Shown here: piece after piece, positions 1 to 8,110 of the stretch
Numbering within the stretch: the stretch's first letter is position 1
Layout: the number at the start of each line of letters is the position of its first letter
Assembly (NCBI GenBank): GCA_031555315.1
Contig: JAVBUO010000024.1
Coordinates: 1-64,000, forward strand
Length of the DNA stretch: 64,000 bases
Reading direction: 5' to 3'
DNA from: JAVBJV01 sp031555315
Lineage (GTDB): Bacteria; Pseudomonadota; Alphaproteobacteria; Acetobacterales; Acetobacteraceae
Notes under the pieces: generated by a model
Databases searched by the model: none
Seen by the model: only the letters and a program-made list of their open reading frames with translations
What the model was told of the DNA's origin: nothing
Program-made: the position numbers and the translations under genes

Positions 1-187
1 CCAGCTTTTGGGCGATGCTGTCACAAAACTGGTTGCCATCGCCCCAAAACAGAGCCTCCTCGCCTGTGATATGCCCTTCCTCGCACCATTTCTCCAGCGT
101 CTCCCGCCAATAGCCGAAATGGATGATGGGGATATGGTCATAGTCTTGATAATGCAAAATCGCCATAGTTCTTTCGCGGTTGTTCAT
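1..187 (-). CDS. URO-D family protein, N-terminal part (cut by window edge)
   Basis: Reading the minus strand from an ATG at 187 gives 62 codons before the window ends. They begin MNNRERTMAILHYQDYDHIP, the usual opening of uroporphyrinogen-decarboxylase-like proteins of gut Clostridia (an NRER-type start, then DR/DHIP). The rest lies outside the window, so catalytic residues cannot be judged. A GAGG ribosome site overlaps the stop codon of the upstream aldo/keto reductase gene, 10 bases away, so the two are probably translated as an operon. In this family such copies are usually not haem enzymes but are thought to be methyltransferases or demethylases of unknown substrate; that role is inference. 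Three further family members occur in the window. Confidence 0.75.
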   Translation of the reverse strand, partial: MNNRERTMAILHYQDYDHIPIIHFGYWRETLEKWCEEGHITGEEALFWGDGNQFCDSIAQKL

Positions 188-197
188 TGTGTTATCC

Positions 198-1352
198 TCA
201 TTTCAATCGCATTACGGTTTTGATGGCAAAACGCATGGGTTTGTATATTGGGCCTTCAAAGGTCTTTTTTACTTCACGCAATTTTTCCCGCACCGGGATT
301 GCCTGTGGACAATGCTGTTCACACTTTCCACAATCGCTGCATTTCGATGCTTCGTGATTGAAATTGCGCATGATATAGTTCACCTGGCTGTTCATTTTGG
401 AGCCAAGCGCGCTGTCGTTCAGTGTGGAAAAGCACATCGGAATATCTACGCCGGCCGGGCAGGGCATGCAATAGGAACAGCCTGTGCAGGGTACGCGTGT
501 TTTGTCTGCAATCGTCTTGCGAACCTTCGCAAACAAGGCCAGCTGTTCCGCTGTCAGGTCATTTGCTTTTGCGTCCTGTGCAATGCGCAGATTCTCCTCC
601 AGCACGTTGCGGTCATGCATACCGGACAGCAGGCAGAGCACCTCGGGGTGGTTCCATACCCAGCGCAGCGCCCATTCCGCAGGGGAACGCTGCGGGCTTG
701 CGTTCTCCCAAAGTTTTTTGCCCTCCTCGGGCAGCTTGGTTACCAAACTACCGCCGCGCAACGGTTCCATGGCAATCACCGGAATACCCTTTTGCGCAGC
801 ATACAGTAGACCGCTCTTGCCCGCCTGCGCGTTTTCGTCGTAGTAATTATACTGGATCATGCAGAAATCCCAAGAATGGCAATCAATCAGCTTTTGAAAC
901 TCCGGCACGCCGCCGTGATAAGAGAACCCAAAATTACGGATAATCCCCTGCTCCCGTTTTTGCGCCACCCAATCCAAAAGCCCAAGTGCGCACAGGCGCG
1001 CAAACTCAGCCGCGTTTGGGAGCATATGCACCATATAATAATCAATGCGATTCGTTTGCAGCCGCTCCAGCTGTTTGCCAAAAACGCGGTCAAAATCTGC
1101 ATATTTGCGCACCAGATACGGCGGCAGTTTATCGGCAAGGCTGACCCTGTCCCGGTAACCGCCTTGCAGTGCCTTCCCGATTGTGACCTCGCTGCCGGGG
1201 TAGATGTACGCCGTGTCGATATAGTTCACGCCGCTGTCGATGGCAAAACGCAACTGATCAATCATGGCGTTTTCATCCTTTTGGAAATGCATGCCGCCGT
1301 GGCCTAAAATGGATATCTCATCGCCGTTTTTGGGATTTCTGCGATATTGCAT
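198..1352 (-). CDS. Aldo/keto reductase with C-terminal ferredoxin-like domain
   Basis: The 384-residue product has an N-terminal aldo/keto reductase TIM barrel. Visible motifs are NYIDTAYIYPGSE with the family Asp and Tyr, and YMVHMLP in the barrel. Two cysteine clusters follow near the C-terminus, CTGCSYCMPCP and CSDCGKCEQHCP, which should bind two 4Fe-4S centres. This architecture is the anaerobe type of aldo/keto reductase that couples NAD(P)H or ferredoxin to sugar or carbonyl reduction. It lies in a minus-strand run with a Gfo/Idh/MocA dehydrogenase and a sulfatase upstream and a URO-D-like gene 10 bases downstream. That context suggests oxidoreduction of a sugar derivative; the true substrate is unknown. 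Confidence 0.88.
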   Translation of the reverse strand: MQYRRNPKNGDEISILGHGGMHFQKDENAMIDQLRFAIDSGVNYIDTAYIYPGSEVTIGKALQGGYRDRVSLADKLPPYLVRKYADFDRVFGKQLERLQTNRIDYYMVHMLPNAAEFARLCALGLLDWVAQKREQGIIRNFGFSYHGGVPEFQKLIDCHSWDFCMIQYNYYDENAQAGKSGLLYAAQKGIPVIAMEPLRGGSLVTKLPEEGKKLWENASPQRSPAEWALRWVWNHPEVLCLLSGMHDRNVLEENLRIAQDAKANDLTAEQLALFAKVRKTIADKTRVPCTGCSYCMPCPAGVDIPMCFSTLNDSALGSKMNSQVNYIMRNFNHEASKCSDCGKCEQHCPQAIPVREKLREVKKTFEGPIYKPMRFAIKTVMRLK

Positions 1353-1382
1353 GCTCAGCCTCTTTTCGTTCGTATGTATATA

Positions 1383-2354
1383 TTATGTAAACAAATACAT
1401 CTTCCCGGTTTTCCAAGAAGTGTAAGCGCCGACCATGGTTTTTGTCAGCTGCACAGCCGGCTCAATGCCCATGTGATTTTCTTCGCCGCGCACCACCGCG
1501 CCGACCCACTGCTCCAGCGGGCTTTTCCATGCAGGCGGGAACTGTTCCGGAGTGACCCATTCGCTGCCCGTCTCCATGTCAGAATACTTCAGCTCACGGT
1601 CAACAATCATCAGCGTCCCCTGCGTGCCGCACAGCTCCAGCTGGAAGGGGTTGTTCTGCGCTAAAAAGCCGGTTTCTGAAACGGCGATGGCACCGTCCGC
1701 AAACGCGAACACGCTTACCGCGTTGTCCTCCACTTCCTTGCCGGAAATCTGCGTGTAGCAGGAGGTCACGCTCACGGGCTTGCCGAGCAGCCAGGGAATC
1801 AAGTACATCGGGTGCGCTCCCAAATCCATCATCGCGCCGCCGCCGCAGGCGACCGGGTCAAAGAAAGTATCCGGCAGCCAAGCCGCGCTGATGCCATTGT
1901 GGGCGTTACGCACGCGGGCATAGGTGATTTGCCCCAACTCGCCGCTGTCCACAAGTTGCTTGGCAAACTGCATGTTTTGGCCGCAGGTGTGGGGGAAGGA
2001 GATGGTAAACACTTTATCGCTCTTTTTCACGGCGGCTTCTATCTTCGCGGCATCCTCGTTTGTGATTGCCAATACTTTTTCTGTGAAAATGTGCTTGCCC
2101 GCTTCCGCCGCTTTGCAAATCAATTCGCAGTGCAGATTGGTCGGGGAACTGATGCATACACCGTCGATGCTGCTGTCCGCCATGAGCGCGTCGTAATCCG
2201 GCTCAAAGCGGCAGCCGAGCTCCTCCGCCCAGGCTTTACCGGCCTGCGGATTCTCATCCCAAACGGCAACAAGGTTGACATCCTCCATCTTGTTCAAATC
2301 ATTCGCATAGCCTTTTGCATGGACATGCCAGGAGCTGATAACTGCTACATTCAT
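1383..2354 (-). CDS. Gfo/Idh/MocA family oxidoreductase
   Basis: This 323-residue protein has an N-terminal Rossmann domain starting MNVAVISSWHVHAKGY, followed by the family segment ISSPTNLHCEL and the active-site-region motif TEKVLAI (the EKP-type lysine). The C-terminal half has the alpha/beta GFO_IDH_MocA domain, including GGGAMMDLGAHPMYLIPWL. The family catalyses NAD(P)-dependent oxidation or reduction of cyclitols and sugars. The gene sits 30 bases upstream of the aldo/keto reductase and 19 bases downstream of the sulfatase on the same strand, so it is probably part of one sugar-derivative operon. Substrate specificity cannot be read from the sequence. Confidence 0.87.
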   Translation of the reverse strand: MNVAVISSWHVHAKGYANDLNKMEDVNLVAVWDENPQAGKAWAEELGCRFEPDYDALMADSSIDGVCISSPTNLHCELICKAAEAGKHIFTEKVLAITNEDAAKIEAAVKKSDKVFTISFPHTCGQNMQFAKQLVDSGELGQITYARVRNAHNGISAAWLPDTFFDPVACGGGAMMDLGAHPMYLIPWLLGKPVSVTSCYTQISGKEVEDNAVSVFAFADGAIAVSETGFLAQNNPFQLELCGTQGTLMIVDRELKYSDMETGSEWVTPEQFPPAWKSPLEQWVGAVVRGEENHMGIEPAVQLTKTMVGAYTSWKTGKMYLFT

Positions 2355-2373
2355 GAATATATCCTTCTGTCTA

Positions 2374-3903
2374 TTATTTTTTACGTTTGAAACCCAGGCT
2401 TCGTTTTACCGTGTTGCCCAGCACCTTCGGCACAACGGCGGCATCAAAGCGCCTGTCCCGCGTGAAGGGAACCGCGTCGCCCGTATCCAGAAAATGGGTC
2501 AACAGCCTGTCGCGCATTTGCTCGAGTATCCCCCGGTAGCCCTCCTCCTGCGCCACGTTATGTACCTCGTCCGGGTCGCACCGCAGGTCATACAGCTCAT
2601 CGGGCTCATACAGGCGGCGAATATATTTGTACTCCTTCGTGCGGCACATAATGGCCTTGCCGTTAAGCTGCGCCTCATCATCCATCTGCAGGGCGATTCT
2701 GGGATAATAGAGGTCACTTTTTTTCGGGAACTGCTCCGTTTCGGAGTAGACGCACTGCATCTCCCCTGTTCGAAACCCACCCTCGCAGAACACGGCGTCC
2801 CGCAGGCTGTCACATTCTCGCCCAATATACGGGCGCAGCGAAAGGCCGAAATGGGTATGTGTGGGCGGCAACTGCGCAATGTCGGCGGCTGTGGCATAGA
2901 AATCAACCAACTCCGTCAGCTCCTCGCTCACGCCGCAGCGTTTTTGCATGCCCTGTGGCAGCTTTACGATAAACGGAACATTACAAAGGCAATCCTCAAA
3001 CGCATTTTGCTGTTTCTCCGTCATACGGTAGTCGCCTGTGTAATCCCCATGGTCGCTGAATAAAAAGATGGCCGTATCCTCATACAGGCCGCGCTCCTTA
3101 AGCGCATTTATAACGATGCCAACCAAATCATCTGTGCGCAGGCACATGGCCAAATACACCCTGCGCAGCTCGTTAAACTTTGCATCGTCCCAGCGGTCCA
3201 GGCGCATTGCATGATGCAAAGCCTTTACCATGCGGCTTTTGCCCGAGAAATCCGGCGGCGGCTCGATAAAAGGCTTTATTTTCGCGGCATCCACCGCGCT
3301 GTAATATGGATCCCAGCAGGCATAGGGCGGGTGCGGAAACATAAAGGGCAGATAGATGCAGAAGGGGCGGTTCTCCCGATATTCCCGGATGAACGCCGCC
3401 GCGCCTTCGGCGCACAGCTGATCCATGTCACGCTGCGGCTCAATTTTTCCCTGTAAAAAGCCGTAGTAGTCCTCTCCCTCCGGGCTGCCGCGCCAGGCCT
3501 GCTTCAACGGCAGGGAGGGAATTTTGTCCGGAATAAAGTAGCTGTCGCAGTATTCTGCCGTATAGTTTTTCCGCTGCGCGGGCAACAAATCGTTGCGCAT
3601 GTTCATCCAAACATGGTAGCCGTTATCCTTCAGCTCCTTGAGCAAAACCGGTTCATGCGGCTGCATCATATGCTTCATCGTGCGGTGCCCCGCAACATGG
3701 GGATACCAGCCGCTCATAAAGCTGCAGCGTGAGGGTGTGCATACCGGATTTTGGCAAAACGCCCGTGAAAACGAGACACCGTCCCGCGCGAGGGCGTCCA
3801 TATGCTGTGTTTCAATCGCCCCACAGCCCAAATGCGTCAATGCATCCGCACGCATTTGATCGGGGTTTAAAATCAGAATATGCGGTCGTTTGCTGTTCGG
3901 CAT
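2374..3903 (-). CDS. Sulfatase (formylglycine-dependent, arylsulfatase A superfamily)
   Basis: The 509-residue product starts MPNSKRPHILILNPDQMRAD, the usual metal-binding strand. It contains the sulfatase signature C-T-P-S-R at about residues 55-59, where Cys55 would be converted to formylglycine. A second metal site is visible in LFSDHGDYTGDY. No signal peptide is seen, so the enzyme is likely cytoplasmic and would act on imported sulfated sugars. A Cys-type sulfatase in an anaerobe needs an anaerobic maturase, which is not encoded in this window. It opens the visible operon with oxidoreductases downstream, and a lipoprotein gene lies 11 bases upstream on the same strand. It could also be a related phosphonate or phosphodiester hydrolase. 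Confidence 0.88.
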   Translation of the reverse strand: MPNSKRPHILILNPDQMRADALTHLGCGAIETQHMDALARDGVSFSRAFCQNPVCTPSRCSFMSGWYPHVAGHRTMKHMMQPHEPVLLKELKDNGYHVWMNMRNDLLPAQRKNYTAEYCDSYFIPDKIPSLPLKQAWRGSPEGEDYYGFLQGKIEPQRDMDQLCAEGAAAFIREYRENRPFCIYLPFMFPHPPYACWDPYYSAVDAAKIKPFIEPPPDFSGKSRMVKALHHAMRLDRWDDAKFNELRRVYLAMCLRTDDLVGIVINALKERGLYEDTAIFLFSDHGDYTGDYRMTEKQQNAFEDCLCNVPFIVKLPQGMQKRCGVSEELTELVDFYATAADIAQLPPTHTHFGLSLRPYIGRECDSLRDAVFCEGGFRTGEMQCVYSETEQFPKKSDLYYPRIALQMDDEAQLNGKAIMCRTKEYKYIRRLYEPDELYDLRCDPDEVHNVAQEEGYRGILEQMRDRLLTHFLDTGDAVPFTRDRRFDAAVVPKVLGNTVKRSLGFKRKK

Positions 3904-3914
3904 AGCTCAATCCT

Positions 3915-4391
3915 TTATAAATATGCTTGAAACGCGAATTCGCTTGCGCTGTATTTCGCGTTGTCATAGTCCCACTTATAGGCGTTTCCGCTCACACGGC
4001 TTAGTGTGCAGATAAGTTCATTGCTTGTGAATTTCATGCTCTGCACATCATTGGCCATGGCTAGTGTTTCCCCAACCGTCTGCACATCCTCCTGAAACTG
4101 CTGGATGCGTGCCTGATAATCTTCCGCCTTCTCAAACGTTTTTTTTGCGTAATCAAAACGGATAAGCACCGTGTAGCTCGTTTCCTTTCCTTCCGCTTGT
4201 ATGGCTGAAATTGATGTAAAAATCTGTTCAGCGTTTTTTGTCTTCTCCGTAAACAATTTGTTGAATTGATAGACGCTTCCCAGAACTATCGCTGTGTTCG
4301 CGTTTGGATCATCCTCCTGTTCCGGTTTATTGCACGAAACAAGCAACAGTGCAACGCTCAGAATACACAAAAATACAACTATTCTTTTCAT
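3915..4391 (-). CDS. Uncharacterised lipoprotein
   Basis: The 158-residue protein begins MKRIVVFLCILSVALLLVSC, a lipoprotein signal peptide with lipobox LVSC and lipidated Cys20. A short acidic linker (EQEDD) and a soluble mixed alpha/beta domain follow. I recognise no family. The gene is the first of the minus-strand group and ends 11 bases before the sulfatase start, so it is probably cotranscribed. It would be anchored to the outer face of the cytoplasmic membrane. It is too short for a transport receptor, so any role in substrate handling is speculation. Confidence 0.72.
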   Translation of the reverse strand: MKRIVVFLCILSVALLLVSCNKPEQEDDPNANTAIVLGSVYQFNKLFTEKTKNAEQIFTSISAIQAEGKETSYTVLIRFDYAKKTFEKAEDYQARIQQFQEDVQTVGETLAMANDVQSMKFTSNELICTLSRVSGNAYKWDYDNAKYSASEFAFQAYL

Positions 4392-4497
4392 AAATCAATC
4401 GCCTTTCATTTTCTTCATTCTGAAGAATAGCATAGCCGCATATGCACGTCAAGCCATACGGCTTAAATTTTGATTTTTACCGCGTAGAAAACCAGCC

Positions 4498-4526
4498 TTG
4501 CATTTCTGCCCTTCGTCCGTTAAAAT
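4498..4526 (+). promoter_or_regulatory. Sigma-A-type promoter of the glycosidase/URO-D operon
   Basis: TTGCAT at 4498-4503 is followed by exactly 17 bases and then TAAAAT at 4521-4526. It lies about 33 bases upstream of the start codon at 4560, which is preceded by a GGGGAGGA ribosome site. The 168-base gap is divergent, so it probably also holds the promoter of the lipoprotein-sulfatase operon on the other strand, which I could not pinpoint. Confidence 0.5.
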
Positions 4527-4559
4527 GACGGTAGAGAAAAAATTGGGGAGGATACACAG

Positions 4560-6146
4560 ATGCAAGTTATCGCGCAGAACAGGGTCTGTGAATGGTCCTA
4601 TGCCGCTAGCGGCGCCGGATTGTTTGCTATGGTTCATGCACCGGATGGTACGATGCAGAAAGTCCCCGCGTTTAAAGGCGGAGACGGGCGGCTGCATCTT
4701 CGTTTTTCCGCCGCAGCATGCGGCGTATACCAGGCAACGCTCGGCTGGGAGGATGGCAGCATGCATTACCCCACCGGGGAAACGGAGAAAATCGAGGTGA
4801 TTGCCTACCGTGGGGAGAATCCGCTGTATCTCCACGGCGCGCCAACCCGCCGCAATAACCGCTATCTGGAGCATGCGGACGGCACACCGTTTTTCTATCT
4901 GGCGGATACCTGGTGGATGGGGTTTACTAAGCGCCTTCCCTACCCCGATGGCATCACGGAACTGGCGGCGGACAGGCAGAAAAAGGGCTTTACCGCCGTG
5001 CAGATTGTCGCGGGACTATACCCTGATATGCCCTGGGGCGACATACGCGGAGAAAACGAGGCAGGGCTGCCCTGGGATAAGGATTTCAGCGCTATCAACC
5101 CTGCATATTTTGACGAGGCTGATAAAAAAATCACTCTAATTGTAGAACGCGGCATGGTGCCGGTCATTGTTGGCAGCTGGGGTTTTTTTGCGCCGCTGGC
5201 CGGGCTTGATGTCCTAAAGCAACATTGGGATATGATACTCGCGCGTTGGGCGGCATACCCGGTTATCTTTTGCCTCGCGGGCGAAGCCTCTATGCCGTTT
5301 TACGGGGCGCAGGTGGACAGGGAAGCTTATTTTGCACAGAGCAAGCGGGATTGGACGGAGCTGGCACGCTATGTGCGCGCGCAGGACCCTTTCAGGCGCT
5401 GTATCACCATTCACGCGCCGGATTTAGGGCATATCCAGCTGGAGGACGAGAGCCTGCTGGACTTGGATATGCTGCAAACCGGTCACAGCGCCTACCGCTC
5501 TCTTGCGCACAGCGTACGCAGCGTGAAAGCCTGTGCGGAACGCAATGCCATGCCCGTTATCAACTCCGAGGCCTGTTATGAGGGCATCTGCGGGGCGAGC
5601 TTTGCGGATATCCAGCGCTATTTATTCCTGGGCTGTGTACTCAGCGGAGCCTGTGGGCACACTTACGGCGCAAACGGCATCTGGCAGTGTAACGCGCCCG
5701 GGGAGCCATACGGCGTTTCCCCGCACGGCGCAACCTGGGGCAACACCCCATGGACAGAGGCCTATCGCCTGCCCGGCTCTTCGCATATCGGTAACGCCAA
5801 GCGCTTTTTATGCCAATTGGATTGGTGGCGCCTGGAACAACACCCGGAATGGGTGGAACGCCCCTGCTCTTATGAAGAGCCGGACGGCCTGTTTTCCTGC
5901 GGAATTCTGGGGGAATTGCGCGTTATCTTTAACCCGAACTACGGCGGCGAACAATGGGGGCAGCTGCGCGTGCTGCAGCTGGAGCCCGATACTTTCTACC
6001 ATGCCTACTACTTTGATATGATTGTAAACAGTTTACGAGACCTTGGAACCGCGCAGGCAGACAGCAACGGCGGCTGGCTTGCGCCGCGCGTAAACATTTT
6101 GCAGGACTGGATTTTGGTGCTTTCAAAAACAGAGCTTACTATTTAA
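4560..6146 (+). CDS. DUF4038-type glycoside hydrolase-like protein (apiosidase-like TIM barrel)
   Basis: The 528-residue product has an N-terminal beta-sandwich (DUF5060-like, roughly residues 1-90), a TIM barrel with the DUF4038 hallmark around DGTPFFYLADTWWMGF, and a short C-terminal beta domain. Candidate catalytic acids lie in FCLAGEAS and VINSEACYEG. Characterised relatives include GH140-like enzymes that remove side-chain sugars from plant polysaccharides. No signal peptide is present, so it should work in the cytoplasm on imported oligosaccharides. The ATG at 4560 follows a good ribosome site. The next gene, URO-D-like, starts 13 bases after its stop. The substrate is inferred only from family and neighbours. 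Confidence 0.8.
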   Translation: MQVIAQNRVCEWSYAASGAGLFAMVHAPDGTMQKVPAFKGGDGRLHLRFSAAACGVYQATLGWEDGSMHYPTGETEKIEVIAYRGENPLYLHGAPTRRNNRYLEHADGTPFFYLADTWWMGFTKRLPYPDGITELAADRQKKGFTAVQIVAGLYPDMPWGDIRGENEAGLPWDKDFSAINPAYFDEADKKITLIVERGMVPVIVGSWGFFAPLAGLDVLKQHWDMILARWAAYPVIFCLAGEASMPFYGAQVDREAYFAQSKRDWTELARYVRAQDPFRRCITIHAPDLGHIQLEDESLLDLDMLQTGHSAYRSLAHSVRSVKACAERNAMPVINSEACYEGICGASFADIQRYLFLGCVLSGACGHTYGANGIWQCNAPGEPYGVSPHGATWGNTPWTEAYRLPGSSHIGNAKRFLCQLDWWRLEQHPEWVERPCSYEEPDGLFSCGILGELRVIFNPNYGGEQWGQLRVLQLEPDTFYHAYYFDMIVNSLRDLGTAQADSNGGWLAPRVNILQDWILVLSKTELTI

Positions 6147-6159
6147 AGGGGGAACAGTT

Positions 6160-7395
6160 ATGCTGACAAATCAAGACAGAGAAACCCTGCGCAGCCTTGC
6201 GGCGCAATACATGCACGAGGCTGAAAGACCGATTCACAAGGAAAAGGTGCTACTCTGGCGCGCGCTGAATCGCGGCGAGATGCAGCGCCCAATGGTGATG
6301 ATTGACCAATTGCCCTGGAACGAGTTGGAGGTTGACCCGTTTCTACAATGCAGTGTGCGTGACCCCTTCTGGCAAAATATTGAGCGTTCGCTGCGCCGCA
6401 GCCTGTATAAATGGCAGCACTTCCCGGTGGACAGTGTGCTGGAGCCGTTTATCAGCATCCCTATGGCAGTTTACAAATCCAGCTTTGGCATGTTGCCGCA
6501 GGTGGAGCGCCTGGGCGAAACCGGCAGCACGGCATTTTCGCAAAGCTATACCAATCAGCTGCATTCCATGGATGCACTTGCCGAGCTGTGCGATGTTGAA
6601 ATTGTGCATGAGGAAAAGAAGACGCGCGAGCGCAAAGAGCAGGCACAGGAACTGTTTGACGGAATCGCACCGATTCGCATGCGCGGGCTGGATAGCTTTC
6701 ACCTTGGTATCTGGGACTATTTAACAACACTGATGGGTGCGGATGAGGCCTTGCTCGCGCTGCTGGATCAGCCGGAGCTCATTCACGCCGCTCTGGAGCG
6801 ACTCACCGAGGCTACGCTGCACGGCATTGAACAGGCAAACGCCATGCTGGTGCATGACTCCTGCAACAACCTGTGCCACTGTGTGCACACCTATACAGAC
6901 GACCTGCTGCCGGACAGCGGCGCGGGCAGAGAATGGCAGTCACAGAACTGCTGGGCGTTTGGCCTGGCGCAGATTTTTACCGCCATCTCCCCTGCCATGT
7001 TTGCGGAGTTTGAAATCCCTTATATCAAGCGCATGGCGCAGGCCTTTGGCTACCTCTATTACGGCTGCTGCGACCGCTTGGACGACCGCCTGGATTTGGT
7101 CAAGCAAATCCCGCATGTGCGCAAGGTCTCCTGCAGTCCCTGGAGCGACCGAAAGCATTTTGCCGCCGAAATCGGCACACAGCTTGTGATGTCCAACAAG
7201 CCCACCCCCGCTTTTCTCGGCACCCCGGAATTCAGCGAGGAACAAATCCGCGCGGATTTACTCTTGACCTGCCAACTGGCGAAGGCAAATCAAGTGAACC
7301 TGGAACTGGTCTTAAAGGATGTCTCAACCGTGCGAAACGACCCGCAACGCATTGACCGCTGGGCAAAGATTGCCATGGAGGTAGTTTGCGGATAA
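6160..7395 (+). CDS. URO-D superfamily protein (methyltransferase-like)
   Basis: The 411-residue product belongs to the uroporphyrinogen decarboxylase / cobalamin-independent methyltransferase fold. Visible family features are the YGCCDRLDDRLDLVKQIP segment and the KVSCSPWSDRKHFAAEIG segment followed by a SNKPTP-type strand. It is longer than true HemE (about 350 residues) and no haem genes are nearby, so haem synthesis is unlikely. A GGGGGAACA ribosome site precedes the ATG. The gene is cotranscribed with the glycosidase-like gene and followed by a terminator. A role in demethylating or otherwise editing a sugar is inference from context. Confidence 0.82.
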   Translation: MLTNQDRETLRSLAAQYMHEAERPIHKEKVLLWRALNRGEMQRPMVMIDQLPWNELEVDPFLQCSVRDPFWQNIERSLRRSLYKWQHFPVDSVLEPFISIPMAVYKSSFGMLPQVERLGETGSTAFSQSYTNQLHSMDALAELCDVEIVHEEKKTRERKEQAQELFDGIAPIRMRGLDSFHLGIWDYLTTLMGADEALLALLDQPELIHAALERLTEATLHGIEQANAMLVHDSCNNLCHCVHTYTDDLLPDSGAGREWQSQNCWAFGLAQIFTAISPAMFAEFEIPYIKRMAQAFGYLYYGCCDRLDDRLDLVKQIPHVRKVSCSPWSDRKHFAAEIGTQLVMSNKPTPAFLGTPEFSEEQIRADLLLTCQLAKANQVNLELVLKDVSTVRNDPQRIDRWAKIAMEVVCG

Positions 7396-7403
7396 GCAGT
7401 ATA

Positions 7404-7440
7404 ATACCCTCTATCCAAATCATGTTCGGATAGAGGGTAT
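7404..7440 (+). terminator. Hairpin terminator after the URO-D-like gene
   Basis: A perfect 13-base inverted repeat (ATACCCTCTATCC at 7404-7416 and its complement at 7428-7440) encloses an 11-base loop, starting 9 bases after the stop codon. There is only a weak T-rich tail, so it may act partly as an RNA-stabilising hairpin. Confidence 0.65.
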
Positions 7441-7450
7441 CGGTATTTTC

Positions 7451-7608
7451 ATACTAATTCCAAGTAGAAAACTCGAATAGATTTGCGTGGATTTTTTGCG
7501 TTGTGCGCGGCGGACGACGCAGCCGGGCTTTCGCCCGGCAAGGAGGACAACAAAGCACAGCGCGAAAAAGACTGCAAAGATATCGAGGTTTCTACTTGGG
7601 ATTAGTAT
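7451..7608. repeat. Palindromic intergenic element (MITE- or REP-like), copy of 158 bases
   Basis: The outer 20 bases (7451-7470) match the reverse complement of the last 20 (7589-7608) with one mismatch. The similarity continues inward in imperfect form (for example GTTGTGC against GCACAGC). The centre holds a perfect GC hairpin, GCCGGGC / GCCCGGC at 7522-7539. It has no reading frame of note. It lies between convergent genes, where non-autonomous palindromic elements accumulate. No obvious target duplication was found. A second element with similar design but different sequence lies at 22,346-22,504. Confidence 0.65.
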
Positions 7609-7615
7609 AAGCTGC

Positions 7616-8110
7616 TTATTTGTATAACGCGCTCCCCAACTCCATGGTTTCCAGCAAAAGAGCGCTGATATCCTTAAGCACGGCGTATTGCTCCGGATCC
7701 TTCAGCAGCTGCTTTCCCGCTCTCTGCACCGCTTTGTAAAACCGGCGCGTAAGCTGCGGTTCTCGGCGAAGCAGGGGGCAGGTGGTGCCGCGGGGGTCAA
7801 AAATCACCTTGAGATATTCCCGTCCGCCATCCTCATACAGCAGGGGAAACAGCGGATACATGCGGCAGGAGAGCGGCCGCAGGCCGCGCTCGCAGCTACC
7901 GCCGCAAACAAGAAGGCTGCGCCCGTCCTGCCGCAGAATGCGCATGCACGCATGCGCGGTATACCGCTCTTCTTCCCCGGCGAACAGAAGCATGCCGGTT
8001 TTGTCGTCCCCTTTACAGCAAAGCCCTCCGCAGAGCGCACCGCAGTCGCTTTGCAGGGGCGTTATATGTTCAAGGGTGTGTAAGGCCTTTTCCAGCGCGG
8101 TTTTAGACAT
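7616..8110 (-). CDS. Cysteine-cluster protein, YkgJ-like
   Basis: The 164-residue product carries an N-terminal cluster, CGALCGGLCC, then further cysteines in CGGSCERG and the segment RPLSCRMYPLF, and a late CPLL. This spacing resembles the YkgJ family of putative Zn/Fe-binding proteins, whose function is not established. Its start overlaps the end of the URO-D-like gene upstream by 8 bases, indicating translational coupling. The pairing suggests a metal- or cluster-related accessory of that enzyme, but this is inference. No membrane segment is visible. Confidence 0.7.
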   Translation of the reverse strand: MSKTALEKALHTLEHITPLQSDCGALCGGLCCKGDDKTGMLLFAGEEERYTAHACMRILRQDGRSLLVCGGSCERGLRPLSCRMYPLFPLLYEDGGREYLKVIFDPRGTTCPLLRREPQLTRRFYKAVQRAGKQLLKDPEQYAVLKDISALLLETMELGSALYK

